The notes under the pieces were generated by a model. That model did not search any database, had not been told where the DNA came from, and saw nothing but the letters and a program-made list of their open reading frames with translations. DNA of 60,000 nucleotides from Diphasiastrum complanatum (Eukaryota; Streptophyta; Lycopodiopsida; Lycopodiales; Lycopodiaceae): contig CM055101.1 in NCBI GenBank assembly GCA_029204225.1, positions 34,479,683 through 34,539,682 of the forward strand, in the 5' to 3' direction. This document shows, one piece after another, positions 43,293 to 54,106 of the stretch. Every line of letters begins with the position of its first letter. Within the stretch, counting starts at the first letter, position 1. The translations under genes were made by a program, and so were the position numbers.

Positions 43293-43408
43293 GTGTTATA
43301 CCCGCTCTCTCCATTTTTTGTCCTTTAATAAGTTTCGATTCATCCAACTTTAGTACCAAGACTATCTTTTGGTCTCCCTTTTCCATGGAAATATCATAGA
43401 ATTGTATA

Positions 43409-43972
43409 TTAAACCGTTTGAGGGACCGGCCATTCCACTACCATCTTCACCTTTTCCTCGTCAATCTTGATCCCAAAAGAGGTGATCTTATGACCAACGT
43501 AAAGAAGTTCCTTATTAATCTTGCAGTTAATGAAACAGATATATAACTTAGAATTGTCTATCGTCACGAAAGTTTTACGAAATTCCGCTAGGAATCCAGC
43601 CCAAGACACCGGTTTCGTGGAAAGTTCCCTCCACCATGAGGAGGCCTTGCCTTCCAGAAACAATAGAACCAAAGATATTCGCCTATCCTCTGGGACATTG
43701 TGCAAGCTAAAATAGCTTGACCAACACTTAACCCAGTCTTCAACAACTTCTGGACGCTTGAATTTTTTATCACCGGAAAATACTTTCGGTTGGTAGCCCA
43801 AGTTAGTTGAGGTGATAGCTTGATTGGCTAAAAAGGTTCTGCATTTGGTTATTATGTTGCTTATTACTTTGGTGAAGTTCCAGTACCGCTTTGCCCAAAA
43901 TGTGCAATAATTTATTAGAGTCGAGGGCCTCATCATTGTCTGGTGATGTCGGTTGGATTTTCGTGTCATCAC
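43409..43972 (-). pseudogene. gypsy gag joined to RT thumb by deletion, minus strand
   Basis: The minus strand encodes a gag core (PEVVEDWVKCWSSYFSLHNV, FLEGKASSWW, AEFRKTFV). It passes in frame directly into an RT thumb motif (YVGHKITSFGIKIDEEKVK, VVEWPVPQTV). Everything between gag and the end of RT has been deleted. The N-terminal gag region may extend to about 44030. Confidence 0.8.
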
Positions 43973-44334
43973 TGCCTAGTGATGCGGACGGATTCCTGTG
44001 TCCCCCGTCACTGGAACGTCATCTTTGTGCATTGGAAGTAAAACTGAAAATTAAAAAAAATTCATTCAGTTTAATTTCATTATGGGTAGACCCATGTGCT
44101 TATTAAATTATACCAATGAATTTTGCAATTCTGACTTAAGCAACTAAAAACGAAACATAACTATATAATGCCATCAGAATCTACTATAACACCATTTCAA
44201 GCTATCACAAATCTACTGCATCCATATTTACGTAGTCCAATATGAGCTAGAAATACCCATGGGAAAACAACAAAAGCACTAATTGCGGAAATTAAATCCA
44301 TTATTCATCTAGAACCAAGCAAGCCCCCCCCCCC
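43973..44334. other. no recognisable gene; poly-C run
   Basis: The left part may be gag N-terminal debris. The rest is AT-rich and ends in a C12 run (44324-44335) at the left border of element B. Confidence 0.5.
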
Positions 44335-45252
44335 CATTGTAAAGCTGACTCAGGTGCACCCAGGGTGCCCTGTAAGACTCTAAGGGGTGACGCTCCCTAA
44401 GGTACCAGAGCAAGTTAGAACGTCAAGGACTGAGCCTCCGACCTGTGGTGAGCCAGTCAAGTAGTCACAAGTCATGAGCTAGCTCTGGAGCTCGAGTCAT
44501 GGCCTAGTCAGGAAGCAAGTTGATTATGCCGCCGGGACGGCTCCCGGGACCCATGTCCGGGAGCCAGACTGATTCTGCCAGGCTTGCCAGGCTTAATCAG
44601 CAAAATAAAAACTAAGTCCCAAAAAGCGTGCTTTACCAGCAAGCACTATGTTTCAGAACAGAGGGGGTGCGCCGAATCACAGCAGAACTATAGGGAGAGT
44701 CCGACAGACAGAAACTTGGGCAGCTCAACCAGCGCCAGGAATCCAGTCGCCAGGTCTCAGCTCTCTCTACTAGCACAAGCCAAGCACAATGCCCAGCACG
44801 TGTTGGTGGCCCCGAGACCAGTCAGTCTATGTATGAATGTAGCCTCTTCCAAATCTAATAAAGTTGATCCTTGGGGATGATTACCATTTCGGTTTCGCCT
44901 CCGGGACTGGTCCAAGTGGAAGGACCCTTACTACAACCTTTTTGCGTCGCTGGCGCCTAAGGGTCCCTGTCATCAACATGGGGCTTGCCGCTATGCCAAT
45001 TGGTCTGTTTGGCGACCACTATGCCTTGGGTTTCATGTGTAGCTTGTCTTTGCCTTGGGTTACCTTTTGGGGACGGATTCTGAGTTGGCTTTCGGGTTGG
45101 TTGGGATTCCAGTTTTCTTAAGTCTGAATGGTTAAGCTTGTTACGTTTCTGAGTTGGCTTTTACGTAAGTGCATGATGGATGAATGTTAGACTTAAGCGC
45201 GTGTTGGAGAAACCGCTAAAGTCCCAGCGCCCTTTGAGACGCCAGCGCAACA
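44335..45252 (+). repeat. 5' LTR of element B
   Basis: 918 bp, ending GCGCAACA. AATAAA at 44857-44862 is a candidate polyadenylation signal. Frames at 44584-45121 are LTR sequence shared with the solo LTR and are not genes. Confidence 0.9.
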
Positions 45253-45254
45253 TG

Positions 45255-45266
45255 TGGTATCAGAGC
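45255..45266 (+). other. primer-binding site of element B
   Basis: TGGTATCAGAGC, two bases after the LTR end, is the initiator-Met type, as in element A. Confidence 0.95.
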
Positions 45267-45339
45267 CGACTAGCCGATCAGCTACGCAAGTCTCAAAGGG
45301 ATGGCCACGTTTTGGGATTTGTCAGGACAACCGTTGCGC

Positions 45340-45734
45340 AAGGTGATGCCCACAGTGTAAGCACGGGTGCGTCCACGGTCGGGGTGGTCGGCAGAACGGG
45401 GGACTTGATGAGTCAAAGTGCTGCCCTCGAGGTGTAAGCACGGTCAGTTCCCGCGGTTCGGGCTTGGCACCGTCTGTACGTAGGACAGATGAGGCAATGT
45501 GCTGCCATTAGGTTGGTGAAAGCACGATCTATGCCTTGTGGGGTGCGGGGTGACATATTTGAACTGTATGGGTTAACCATTGATACAGAGATGCTGCTCG
45601 AATTCAGGTGTAAAGCACGGGTGGTTAGCTGCCGGTGTGGGATAGCTGCCGATCGTTTAGCTATAAGGGCTATCGACCAAAAAGTGGTGGGGCGTGACTG
45701 AGGCAATGTGCTGCTTAATGGTGAAAGCACGGAT
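45340..45734 (+). promoter_or_regulatory. five stem-loop repeats in the leader of element B
   Basis: Modules align one to one with those of element A. Stems GTGCT/AGCAC are at 45418-45422/45437-45441, 45499-45503/45521-45525 and 45708-45712/45726-45730. Degenerate ones lie at 45343-45347/45360-45364 and 45592-45595/45614-45617. Confidence 0.7.
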
Positions 45735-45948
45735 GGTTGTATGGATGTTTCCCCGTGGGCTAATTCTGTGATAGATTTGTGTGGGCGCGGTTAGGCAAAG
45801 GTCCTACGTCCTGTCTCAAGGGGAATGTGGCTTGAGAGGGATCCTCTGTGTTTGCTTTGGTTGGTATGTTCGTTTGTGGCGTGCTTGTTTGGACCTGAAT
45901 AACCCCTGGTTGCTTAACTTCTTCCAGGTGATCTGATCTAGTTGGGAG

Positions 45949-46311
45949 TTGAAGGAGGAATTTACATTTGTGGGTGGACGACATACAAGTATGGAAAGGA
46001 GCTTCCATGGGGCAACCCCCAAGATTGGTTCAAGATTATTATTCCTATCCAGAAAGATCACGGGGAGGAAGTCAGATTTCATGATCGACTCCGGAGCTTC
46101 ACATAACTATATTTCAAGGAGCGTAGTGGAACAGTTCAGCTTGCCGACCAGAAATGTAACATCAACGCTCAAGGTAGAAACAACAAAGGGAGCACTGGAC
46201 GTAGACAAAGCAACATTGAACATCCCGGTGCAAATTGGGAGATGGAAGGCTAAACTTAGCTTTTTGATTTTAGAGATGGATGCCTTCGATGTAATTTTGG
46301 GCCTTCCCTAG
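45949..46311 (+). pseudogene. element B aspartic protease
   Basis: The frame contains the retropepsin active site FMIDSGASHNYIS and ends with FDVILGLP followed by TAG (46309-46311). At this place relatives have a tryptophan, so a TGG to TAG change is likely. The frame continues without shift into RT. The protease would cut the polyprotein. Confidence 0.85.
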
Positions 46312-47667
46312 CTAAATGAACATTGTATTGCAGTTTTGGGTAGGAGCTCCAACTTGGTTCTCTTGGATTACAAGGGACAGATCTGTATGACAAAAGCTCT
46401 GCCTGGAGGGAACGCGAAGGGCACCGATATTGAACAAAATCTGGTTGCTGCATCTGTGATTAAAAGCATGGAGAAAGGGAAAAGGTCAAAGTGCTTTCTT
46501 TGTATTTGCAGAGAGGTTCCAAAAGGGAAAAATGCACAACATAAAAACTTGCCAAAGGAGGTGGTAGATTTGCTAGAGGAATTTAGCGATGTGTTTCCAG
46601 AAGAAATCCCAGCTAAGTTACCTCCTCGAAGACCAGTGGACCATAAGATTGAGTTGGTACCAGGAACAGAACCAACTTCACAAGCACCCTATAGGATGTC
46701 CCAAGAAGAGTTGGTGGAACTGAAACGACAACTTGGTGAGTTGATAGACAAAGGATTCATTAGACCCAGTGCTTCACCTTTTGGAGCCCCTGTACTATTC
46801 GTGGAAAAGGTGGACAAGACATTGCGGATGTGTGTGGATTACCGCATGCTTAACAAGGGTACCATCAAGAACAAGTACCCCATGCCTAGAATTGATGACC
46901 TGTTCGACCAGCTCAAACATGCCAGATATTTTAGCCGAATAGATCTTAGATCTGGATATCACCAAATTCGAATAGCTAAAGGCGATGAGCACAAAACGAC
47001 TTTTCGAACACGGTATGGGAGCCACGAATTCAAGGTGATGCCGTTCGGTCTAACAAACGCACCAGCCACTTTTTGCACGTTGATGAACAACATTTTTCAA
47101 GACTGCTTAGATGAATTTGTCATTGTGTACATCGATGACATCTTGGTGTTTAGTTGTAGCCTCAAAGATCACATTAAACATTTAAGGACTGTCCTCCAAC
47201 GACTGAGGAAGAACATCTTGTTCGCGAAAAGCGAAAAATGTGAATTTGTGGTAGAGGAAGTTGATTTCCTTGGACATGTTATAGGCTACGGACGAATTCG
47301 GATGGATCCTAAGAAGATCAAGACTATCTTGGATTGGTTGGCTCCTAAAACTGTTCATGGCATCAAATCCTTTGTGGGCTTATGTAACTTTTACAGGAGA
47401 TTCATTGAGGCATTTAGCAAAATTGTGACACCACTGTTGGAGCAGACCAAGACTCATCTGAAGATGACATGGACACCGGAATGTGAAGCAGCGTTCCAAG
47501 AACTAAAACGACGGATCACTCAAGAACCCATCCTTGACTTACCGGACTTTAGCAAACCTTTTGAAATACATACAGACGCGTCGAACTTTGCTATTGGGGC
47601 CGTGCTGATGCAAGACGGAAAACCTGTTGCATATTTTTCAAAGAAATTGAGTGACGTAGAGCGATGA
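46312..47667 (+). pseudogene. element B reverse transcriptase and start of RNase H
   Basis: All gypsy RT motifs are present: [53 protein letters not shown] and the catalytic YIDDILVFS (Asp codons at 47134-47139), then FLGHVIG and the thumb [13 protein letters not shown]. RNase H opens with [14 protein letters not shown]. The stop at 47665-47667 reads CGA-TGA-TGG where relatives have arginine, consistent with CGA to TGA. Within the segment the frame is otherwise clean. Confidence 0.9.
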
Positions 47668-49050
47668 TGGCCAACTCATGAAAAAGAAAGGGTCGCAGTA
47701 GTTCAAGCAGTGGAGCATTGGAGACATTATGTGGCAGGAAAACCCTTTAAGGCGTTCACTGATAATGTATCACTCATGTACTTCTCATCCCAAGGTATGC
47801 TCACGCCAAAGCAAATGCGATGGCAAAACTTTCTCTCAAAATTCAATATAGACATTGTACACACGGCAGGAAAGAACAATGTGGTGGCGGACGCACTAAG
47901 TAGACAGGAACACTTGATGGCAACAGTGACAACTCAGGTGACTGGCCTACTCCAAGAAATCAGGGAGAATTATGGTGCAGATGCGTCGGCGAAGGACTTA
48001 ATGATCGAATTTCAGCTGGGAAAGCCTCATAAACATTTCACTTGGAAAGATCAAATGGTTGTTTATAAACAACGCAGAGTATATGTCCCAGACAACATCA
48101 ACCTGAGGAAGAAAGTCTTGCGAGAACATCGTGACGTACTAGCCGCCGGACATCCAGGGGTGAATTGCATGTATGAACTTCTCAAAAGAGGCTTCTATTG
48201 GCCAGGTATGTGGGTAGACGTTGAATCCTATGTGCAAACATGCCCGACATGTCAACAAGTGAAGGTGGAACCGCTAGCTCCAGCAGGACTACTCCAACCA
48301 TTACCGGTACCAACATACCCATGGGATTCGGTGAGCATGGATTTTATTGTTCAACTACCACGGTGCCAAGGCTTCGACTCAATTTATGTGGTGGTTGACC
48401 GCTTTTCAAAGCAAGTTCATCTAGTACCAACTAAAAGTTCAGTGACAGCTGAAGAAGTGGCAAGGTTATTTTTCAAATGTGTCTTCAAATACCACGGCCT
48501 GCTTAGAACGATTATTTCTGACCGAGACACCAAGTTTGTCGGAAAGTTTTGGACTTGTCTATTTCGCCTCGTGGGAACTGGATTGAATTTCAGCACTGCA
48601 TATCACCCTAAGAGAGATGGGCAAACGGAACGAGTCAATCGACAGATTGAACAATATTTACGAAATTATGTCGCTTGGGACCAATCCGATTGGGTCAACT
48701 ACTTGGATATTCTCGAGTTTGCACATAACAACCAAGTGAACAGATATACTGGAAGGGCACCCTTCGAGATAAGCAATGGTCAGCTATCGATTGTTCCAAG
48801 CTCTTTTCTTACAGGCGTGCAAGAAACACCAGGACCCACTGTGGAGGAATTCATCAATGAGTGGCACACAACGCTGACAGAGGTGAAGTCATTTTTAGAG
48901 CAGTCACAAAGGAGTATGGCAGCTGACGTAAACCCACATCGACGAGAACTGGATTTTGAGGAGGGTGATCAAGTATGGCTGAACACAAAGAACATTGCGT
49001 TACCAAAAGGTTTTTCTCATAAGTTTGTTCGACCTTATGTGGGACCATAG
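47668..49050 (+). pseudogene. element B RNase H end and integrase
   Basis: In the same frame come THEKERVAVVQAVEHW and DALSRQEH, the end of RNase H and linker. The zinc-binding H-x3-H region (REHRDVLAAGHPG) and TCPTCQQVK follow. The DDE core shows SMDFIVQLP, ISDRDTKFVG and DGQTERVNRQ. The C-terminal region begins DQVWLNTKN. TAG at 49048-49050 ends it, at a position where relatives have an aromatic residue. Confidence 0.9.
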
Positions 49051-49380
49051 TATGTCACCAAAAAGATCAACTCAGTGGCTTACCGATTGGCGCTACCGTC
49101 CAGCTTGGATATATACAATGTGTTTCATATCTAATTACTCAAACAGTACAAACCGGATGAGCGATTTGATCGGCAACACGAACTCCGTCACCCACCAATG
49201 ACACTTGATGATACGAAGAGGCAGCTTGTACCAAAACAAATATTGACACATAGAAAGCGAACTGGCGTTCAACGTGAATATCTAGTGAAGTGGCTACAAG
49301 CTCCACTTATTGAGGCTTCTTGGGAGTATGAAGACAAACTTAAGGAGGGAGCCTCTGAAGTACTAGCAGATTATCTGTAG
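49051..49380 (+). pseudogene. element B integrase C-terminus and chromodomain
   Basis: The same frame continues with YVTKKINSVAYRLALP, a TAA at 49132-49134 and LLKQYKPDE. A chromodomain follows (PKQILTHRKRT, EYLVKWLQAP, ASWEYED), ending at TAG 49378-49380. The chromodomain classes B as a chromovirus and would guide integration to marked chromatin. Confidence 0.9.
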
Positions 49381-49534
49381 AAGAACCAATGCAATAGCCG
49401 TTTTCCCAGATCGGCACACAAAGCACTACCTGGTGGCATGCCTCCTACATAAACATTCATGGCCATTCTGAAGTTCAAGGAACTTCCAAGTATCTTTCTT
49501 AAGTTTGTCAATAAATCACTTGCAGCTTAATATA

Positions 49535-49569
49535 GGTTTTACGTAAGTGAACTTTATCTACACTTTTCT
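49535..49569 (+). promoter_or_regulatory. conserved 3' hairpin of element B
   Basis: AAGTG (49545-49549) pairs with CACTT (49561-49565) across 11 nt, preceded by AGGTTTTACG. Compared with A and C, one C-G pair is replaced by T-A. Confidence 0.6.
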
Positions 49570-49656
49570 TGTGCTACTGCCAATGTATTTTTTAATTCAA
49601 AGTTGTTAAGACCGGTGAATTAAGCCTGTACCATACGTCCTAGGTCTAGTTTGGCC

Positions 49657-49693
49657 CTGATGAGGACATCAGCTTTTTCAAACGAGGGGAGGA
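49657..49693 (+). promoter_or_regulatory. hairpin and polypurine tract of element B
   Basis: CTGATG-AGGA-CATCAG (49657-49672) is followed by AACGAGGGGAGGA (49681-49693), which abuts the 3' LTR. Confidence 0.75.
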
Positions 49694-50522
49694 TGTTGTA
49701 AAGCTGACTCAGGTGCACCCAGCGTGCCCTGTAAGACTCTAAGGGGTGACGCTCCCTAAGGTCCCAGAGCAAGTTAGAACGTCAAGGACTACGCCTCCGA
49801 CCTGTGGTGAGCCAGTCAAGTAGTCACAAGTCATGAGCTAGCTCTGGAGCTCGAGTCATGGCCTAGTCAGGAAGCAAGTTGATTATGCCGCCGAGACGGC
49901 TCCCGGGACCCATGTCCGGGAGCCAGACTGATTCTGCTAGGCTTGCCAGTCTTAATCAGCAAAATAAAAACTAAGTCCCAAAAAGCATGCTTTACCAGAA
50001 AGCACTATGTTTCAGAACAGAGGGGGTGCGCCGAATCACAACAGAACTATAGGGGGAGTCCCGCAGACAGAAACTTGGGCAGCTCAACCAGTGCCAGGAA
50101 TCCAATCGCCAGGTCTCAGCTCCCTCTACCAGCACGAGCCAGGCACAATGCCCAGCACGTGTTGGTGGCCCCGAGACCAGTCAGTCTATGTATGAATGTA
50201 CTACAACCTTTTTGCGTCGCTGGTGCCTAAGGGTCCCTGTCATCGACATGGGGCTTGCCGCTATGCCAATTGGTCAGTTTGGCGACCACTATGCCTTGGG
50301 TTTTATGTGTGGCTTGTCTTTGCCTTTGGTTACCTTTTGGGAACGGATTCTGAGTTGGCTTTCAGGTTGGTTGGGATTCCAGTTTTCTTAAGTCTGAATG
50401 GTTAACCTTGTTATGTTTCTGAGTTGGCTTTTACGTAAGTACATGATGGATGAATGTTAGACCTAAGCGCGTGTTGGGGAAACTGCTCAAGTCCCAGCGC
50501 CCTTTGAGGCGCCGACGCAACA
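49694..50522 (+). repeat. 3' LTR of element B with an 89-bp deletion
   Basis: It starts TGTTGTAAAGCTGAC and ends GACGCAACA. Near 50198 it lacks about 89 bp present in the 5' LTR at roughly 44842-44931, including the AATAAA signal. Confidence 0.9.
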
Positions 50523-50679
50523 CACGCCCCCCTCCTTTTACACCTACCATACACACCCACCACTCAAGTTTTCTAAAAAGAAAACTTAAGTTATCTATGT
50601 CATGCGGCCCCCTCTCCTTCCTTCCCTCCAAAAAAACAAGACCTCGGGCCGCCGTGCCTTACTGTTCTGGCCCAAACCC

Positions 50680-50701
50680 GAGAGAGAGAGAGAGAGAGAG
50701 A
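50680..50701. repeat. (GA)n microsatellite
   Basis: About 22 bp of GA. Confidence 0.95.
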
Positions 50702-52765
50702 AGTCGCGGCTATGGTGAGGGATGGAGGCGCACCTTCCCTCACCACTATCCATCCTATTATATGCAAGAATTCGGGTGATAACAGACGTGTTGGAGGGCC
50801 GTTCTGAAGCGGTTTTTTGGATGGGAAAACATTCTAGTTTTCTCCAGCTTTATTTTACTTTGATTGCAGGAAGTAATAAGCCTATTGCATCTGCTGTTTT
50901 TTGCAGATTGCAGCTTACAATAAGGCGCATTTACTCTTTGCTTAGCTTTACTAAGTTCTTCAGAAGCATAAACAATCATTTATTTACAAATTTACAGGGT
51001 TTAATTTCATTATGACAGAGAAACAGGGTAGATGCTGCCCAAATTTCCTCTGAAACTAATTTTGCAGGCTGCCCACCCTATTCCACAGAATAGAATTTGT
51101 TGTGAACCAAACCATTCAAAAATGGCTTTACTTGGCTCCTAAACCTGCAGCACACAGTTAGTTCCCTGGAAAACGCAACATGAACCTGTAACTCCATAAA
51201 AAAATCGCTATGCAAACCTGTAAATAAATCACCGATGCATGATTTCTAGCTTGTAGATGAATCTAGATGTGCATCCAAATTTAGCCAAAGATCTAATGAT
51301 CCATTAAGCATGTTTAGGATCTGATTTTTTCACAAAGATCCCATTTTTTATGCCTTGAAGAGTTTTTATTAGTAGTGAGCAGCAAATATGACTTATTTGT
51401 GCTATTATTTTGTGTGTAAATGCAATTATGCAGTGAAACATAGTTACCATGTGGCTGGGTTTAGGGCCAAGTGGGACCCAACAATAGCGGTAACCACCAT
51501 GGGCCCAAGTGCTTACAATGTGGAAGTGCCTCCATGCCTCCAAGACCCATCACTTTTGATGCTGTAACATCAACTCCTTCCCTGTCCACTTTTATGAGAG
51601 CAACTTTGGATAAAACAGACAAAAGAGAGGGAGAGAGAAGTGCAGTCTAGGATAAGACGGGAAGTGAAGCGCGTCAAACTGCAACACTGCCGGGCGTGGA
51701 GATAATTCCGTGTGCAGACATGTACTGTACAAAACCCATCGCCCGTCTACTTCATTGCAGATCCGATTGAAGACTGCACACCTGACTTTGAAATTCGGCC
51801 ACGCTTCAGCAACAATATGCTAGAGACAAAGGTGGTCTACATACATCATACATTCAGCAAATCGCAGAAAATAATACGATTGTCCGTCGTGGAGCTGGCC
51901 CAGCGATATTGATCGATAGGGGGAACAATGTTCCATTTTCATCTATTTGTACATTGATGGTTTTCCATCCTTCAATAATCAAAGCAGGAGAGACCAATTT
52001 TCATACGCATTCTAAACCTTTTATTTGAGATTAAACCTTTTATTTGAGATTAGCTTGTTAGGGAGAAGCACTCTTTGATGAGATTTTGCTTGGTAAGGAG
52101 TAACAGATCCTCGAGGCCCATATGGGCGGAGCTGGACATATGACATTTTGTCGGGGTTCCATTCTGCAATTTTAGTAGTTTAAAAAATTCAAAATATCCT
52201 CAACTATTAGTTGCTTTTATAACGAATTGTTGAGAGGTGGATGTCCGTGGGACGTAGTCGGCTCTATAGGGCTTTGCATGGCTGGCTACTTCCCCATAGT
52301 TACTTGTCCACCTCTTAACACAAATACCATATGTCACTAAAAAATGGTCCAAAATTATGGTTTTTTTTTTTTGGGGGGGGGGGCCAAAATACTCACAAAA
52401 CTTGAGCACTTGGCATTACATCATGGTAATTTTTAGCTTTCAAGTGGTAAGGCGCTTTGAAGATTTGCTAAAAGTTGAAATGTCATTTTTAGGTTAGTTT
52501 AAACCATATGAATGAGTTTTTTTTTCAAAAATATTCTTAAAAGCAATTTTTGTTTTGGTTTGATTTCTTGACAATTCTAATGCCTTGCATAAGGCAAAGC
52601 TTCTTGTCCTGTATAGATCACCTTGTTTTTTTACGACAAGCAATTTCATAAATTCAACAAGTTTTTGTTTCTATGTTCAAAATCCCAAATGAATATCATT
52701 GTAAAGGTTGTTGAGAGAGAGCATTTCTCTTGGAGGTATGCATACCTCTCAAGTATGTGCACTTG
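50702..52765. other. no recognisable gene; T11/G10 homopolymer junction
   Basis: AT-rich DNA. An open stretch at 51712-51912 (66 codons, GTG start) looks protein-like but matches nothing I know. At about 52361-52382 a T run is followed by a G run. Confidence 0.45.
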
Positions 52766-52863
52766 CATACCAAGGAGGTGTGAGCACATAGAGGTCTCTC
52801 ATAATAGAATGGCACATACCAAGGAGGTGTGAGCACATAGAGATCTCTCATAATAGAATGGCA
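52766..52863. repeat. 49-bp tandem duplication
   Basis: Two copies starting CATACCAAGGAGGTGTGAG at 52766 and 52815 differ at one base (GAGG versus GAGA). Confidence 0.9.
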
Positions 52864-53460
52864 CATTGACGTGTATCACAATGCATTTGAAGCCTGACTG
52901 ATAATTTGTAAAATGATTTTTATCTATTTTACGAGTGCAAGTTAGAAACTATATACATGCTTTGAAATAGTAAAAAATCCAATTTCAACTTCCTTGCAGT
53001 AAATATTTCCACGTGCAGTAAATGGTTGGTCAAAAACTATTCTTTGTGACCATTTTATAGTTACGTTACCTTCATTGTTTGCCAAAAACTTGTAGTCTAA
53101 TCACAAAAGATTATGGATCAGCAAACTCGTTCAACTCACCACTCTTATTCAAAATCGATAGGCGTGGTGCATGCAGTTAGAATTTAAGTAGAGCTACCGT
53201 GTTACCGTACTGTGGGTCCTATCAGTGGATAAGGACTAGTTGGCCTCGCCATGAGGTGAGTCGACGGGACACACATCCTGTCAACGACAACCTGGGCCAT
53301 GCATGGGTTGCCATAGTGAAAAACTATATGTACAGTGTATTTTGGTTTTGAGAAATACAGTTGCTATGTGAGCTTGGAGTGGAGAGTGCTTTCTGTCTGT
53401 GTTACTGTGTTGCATGATGTGTAATCCTGTTTGGAGCAAATTCTAAGTTGGTATTAGAGC
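52864..53460 (+). mobile_element. copia-like LTR end with primer-binding site
   Basis: TGGTATTAGAGC at 53449-53460 is an initiator-Met type primer site, preceded by sequence typical of an LTR end (GTGTTACTGTGTTGCATG). The LTR start is unclear, perhaps near 53200. No second LTR was found. Confidence 0.5.
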
Positions 53461-54106
53461 GGTACAGGGAGTGAACACAGTATAGTGTAGCTGTTGAAGA
53501 GAACTTCATGAGGACAGTTTACAGAGAGTTCAAGGTTTACGGCGGGTAGAAAGCGAAAAGTGAAGCACTAGTGCACAGTTTCTGGCATACGGAGGCTTGC
53601 CAAGCTCGGAACTGTGGACAGATTCGGAGGCAAGTCCTGTCAGCTAAATCTAAAAATCAGAAAAACGGAATTCTGAGATTCCGTAAAGAGGCTACTTTGT
53701 GTTTACAGTTGGTGTGCATCCAAACGGACATTGTTTGACGAACGGTCTGAAGCAAAAGTTTACCAGTCAACCTCAGTGTGCTAGGAAGCTGCAAGAAAAA
53801 TCTCAGTATAAGACTTAATATAGTCCAAGATATCTCTCCTTCTTGGCAGCTAGGGTTTCAAGTGAGGAAAGTGTTGATTTTTCATTGTTAGGTAGGCTCT
53901 TTTGGATCTGTAAAACCATAGCCAGGAGCGCCCAGGTACAGCGAGACCTACTGCTAGGAGGCCGTGACCAGCCGTGAAGATATGAAGAAACTAGGTTGGA
54001 TCAAACGGGCCTATAACCAAGCCCTTGGAGCCTATTTAAGCCCATATAGGGCCTTGTGAATTCTACAAAATTTGTCTTCTACATTTGAGTAAGTGAATCC
54101 TTCTAG
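53461..54106. other. no coding sequence recognised
   Basis: If the primer site to the left is genuine this is leader sequence of that element, cut where the minus-strand copia fragment begins. Confidence 0.4.

Larger units (their letters stand above)
44335..50522 (+). mobile_element. element B: chromovirus lacking gag
   Basis: LTRs at 44335-45252 (918 bp) and 49694-50522 (829 bp) bracket a primer-binding site, a structured leader, a pol frame with chromodomain and a polypurine tract. The first two bases read CA instead of TG and sit in a C run. The right flank is CACGC. No target-site duplication is visible. Gag is absent: only about 700 bp separate primer site and protease. It belongs to the same LTR family as the solo LTR at 6210-7127 and is related to element A. 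Confidence 0.9.

Noticed and set aside
51712-51912. 66-codon protein-like frame
   Set aside because: It has no ATG at the start, no known domain and no supporting splice signals that I can see, so it is not reported as a gene.
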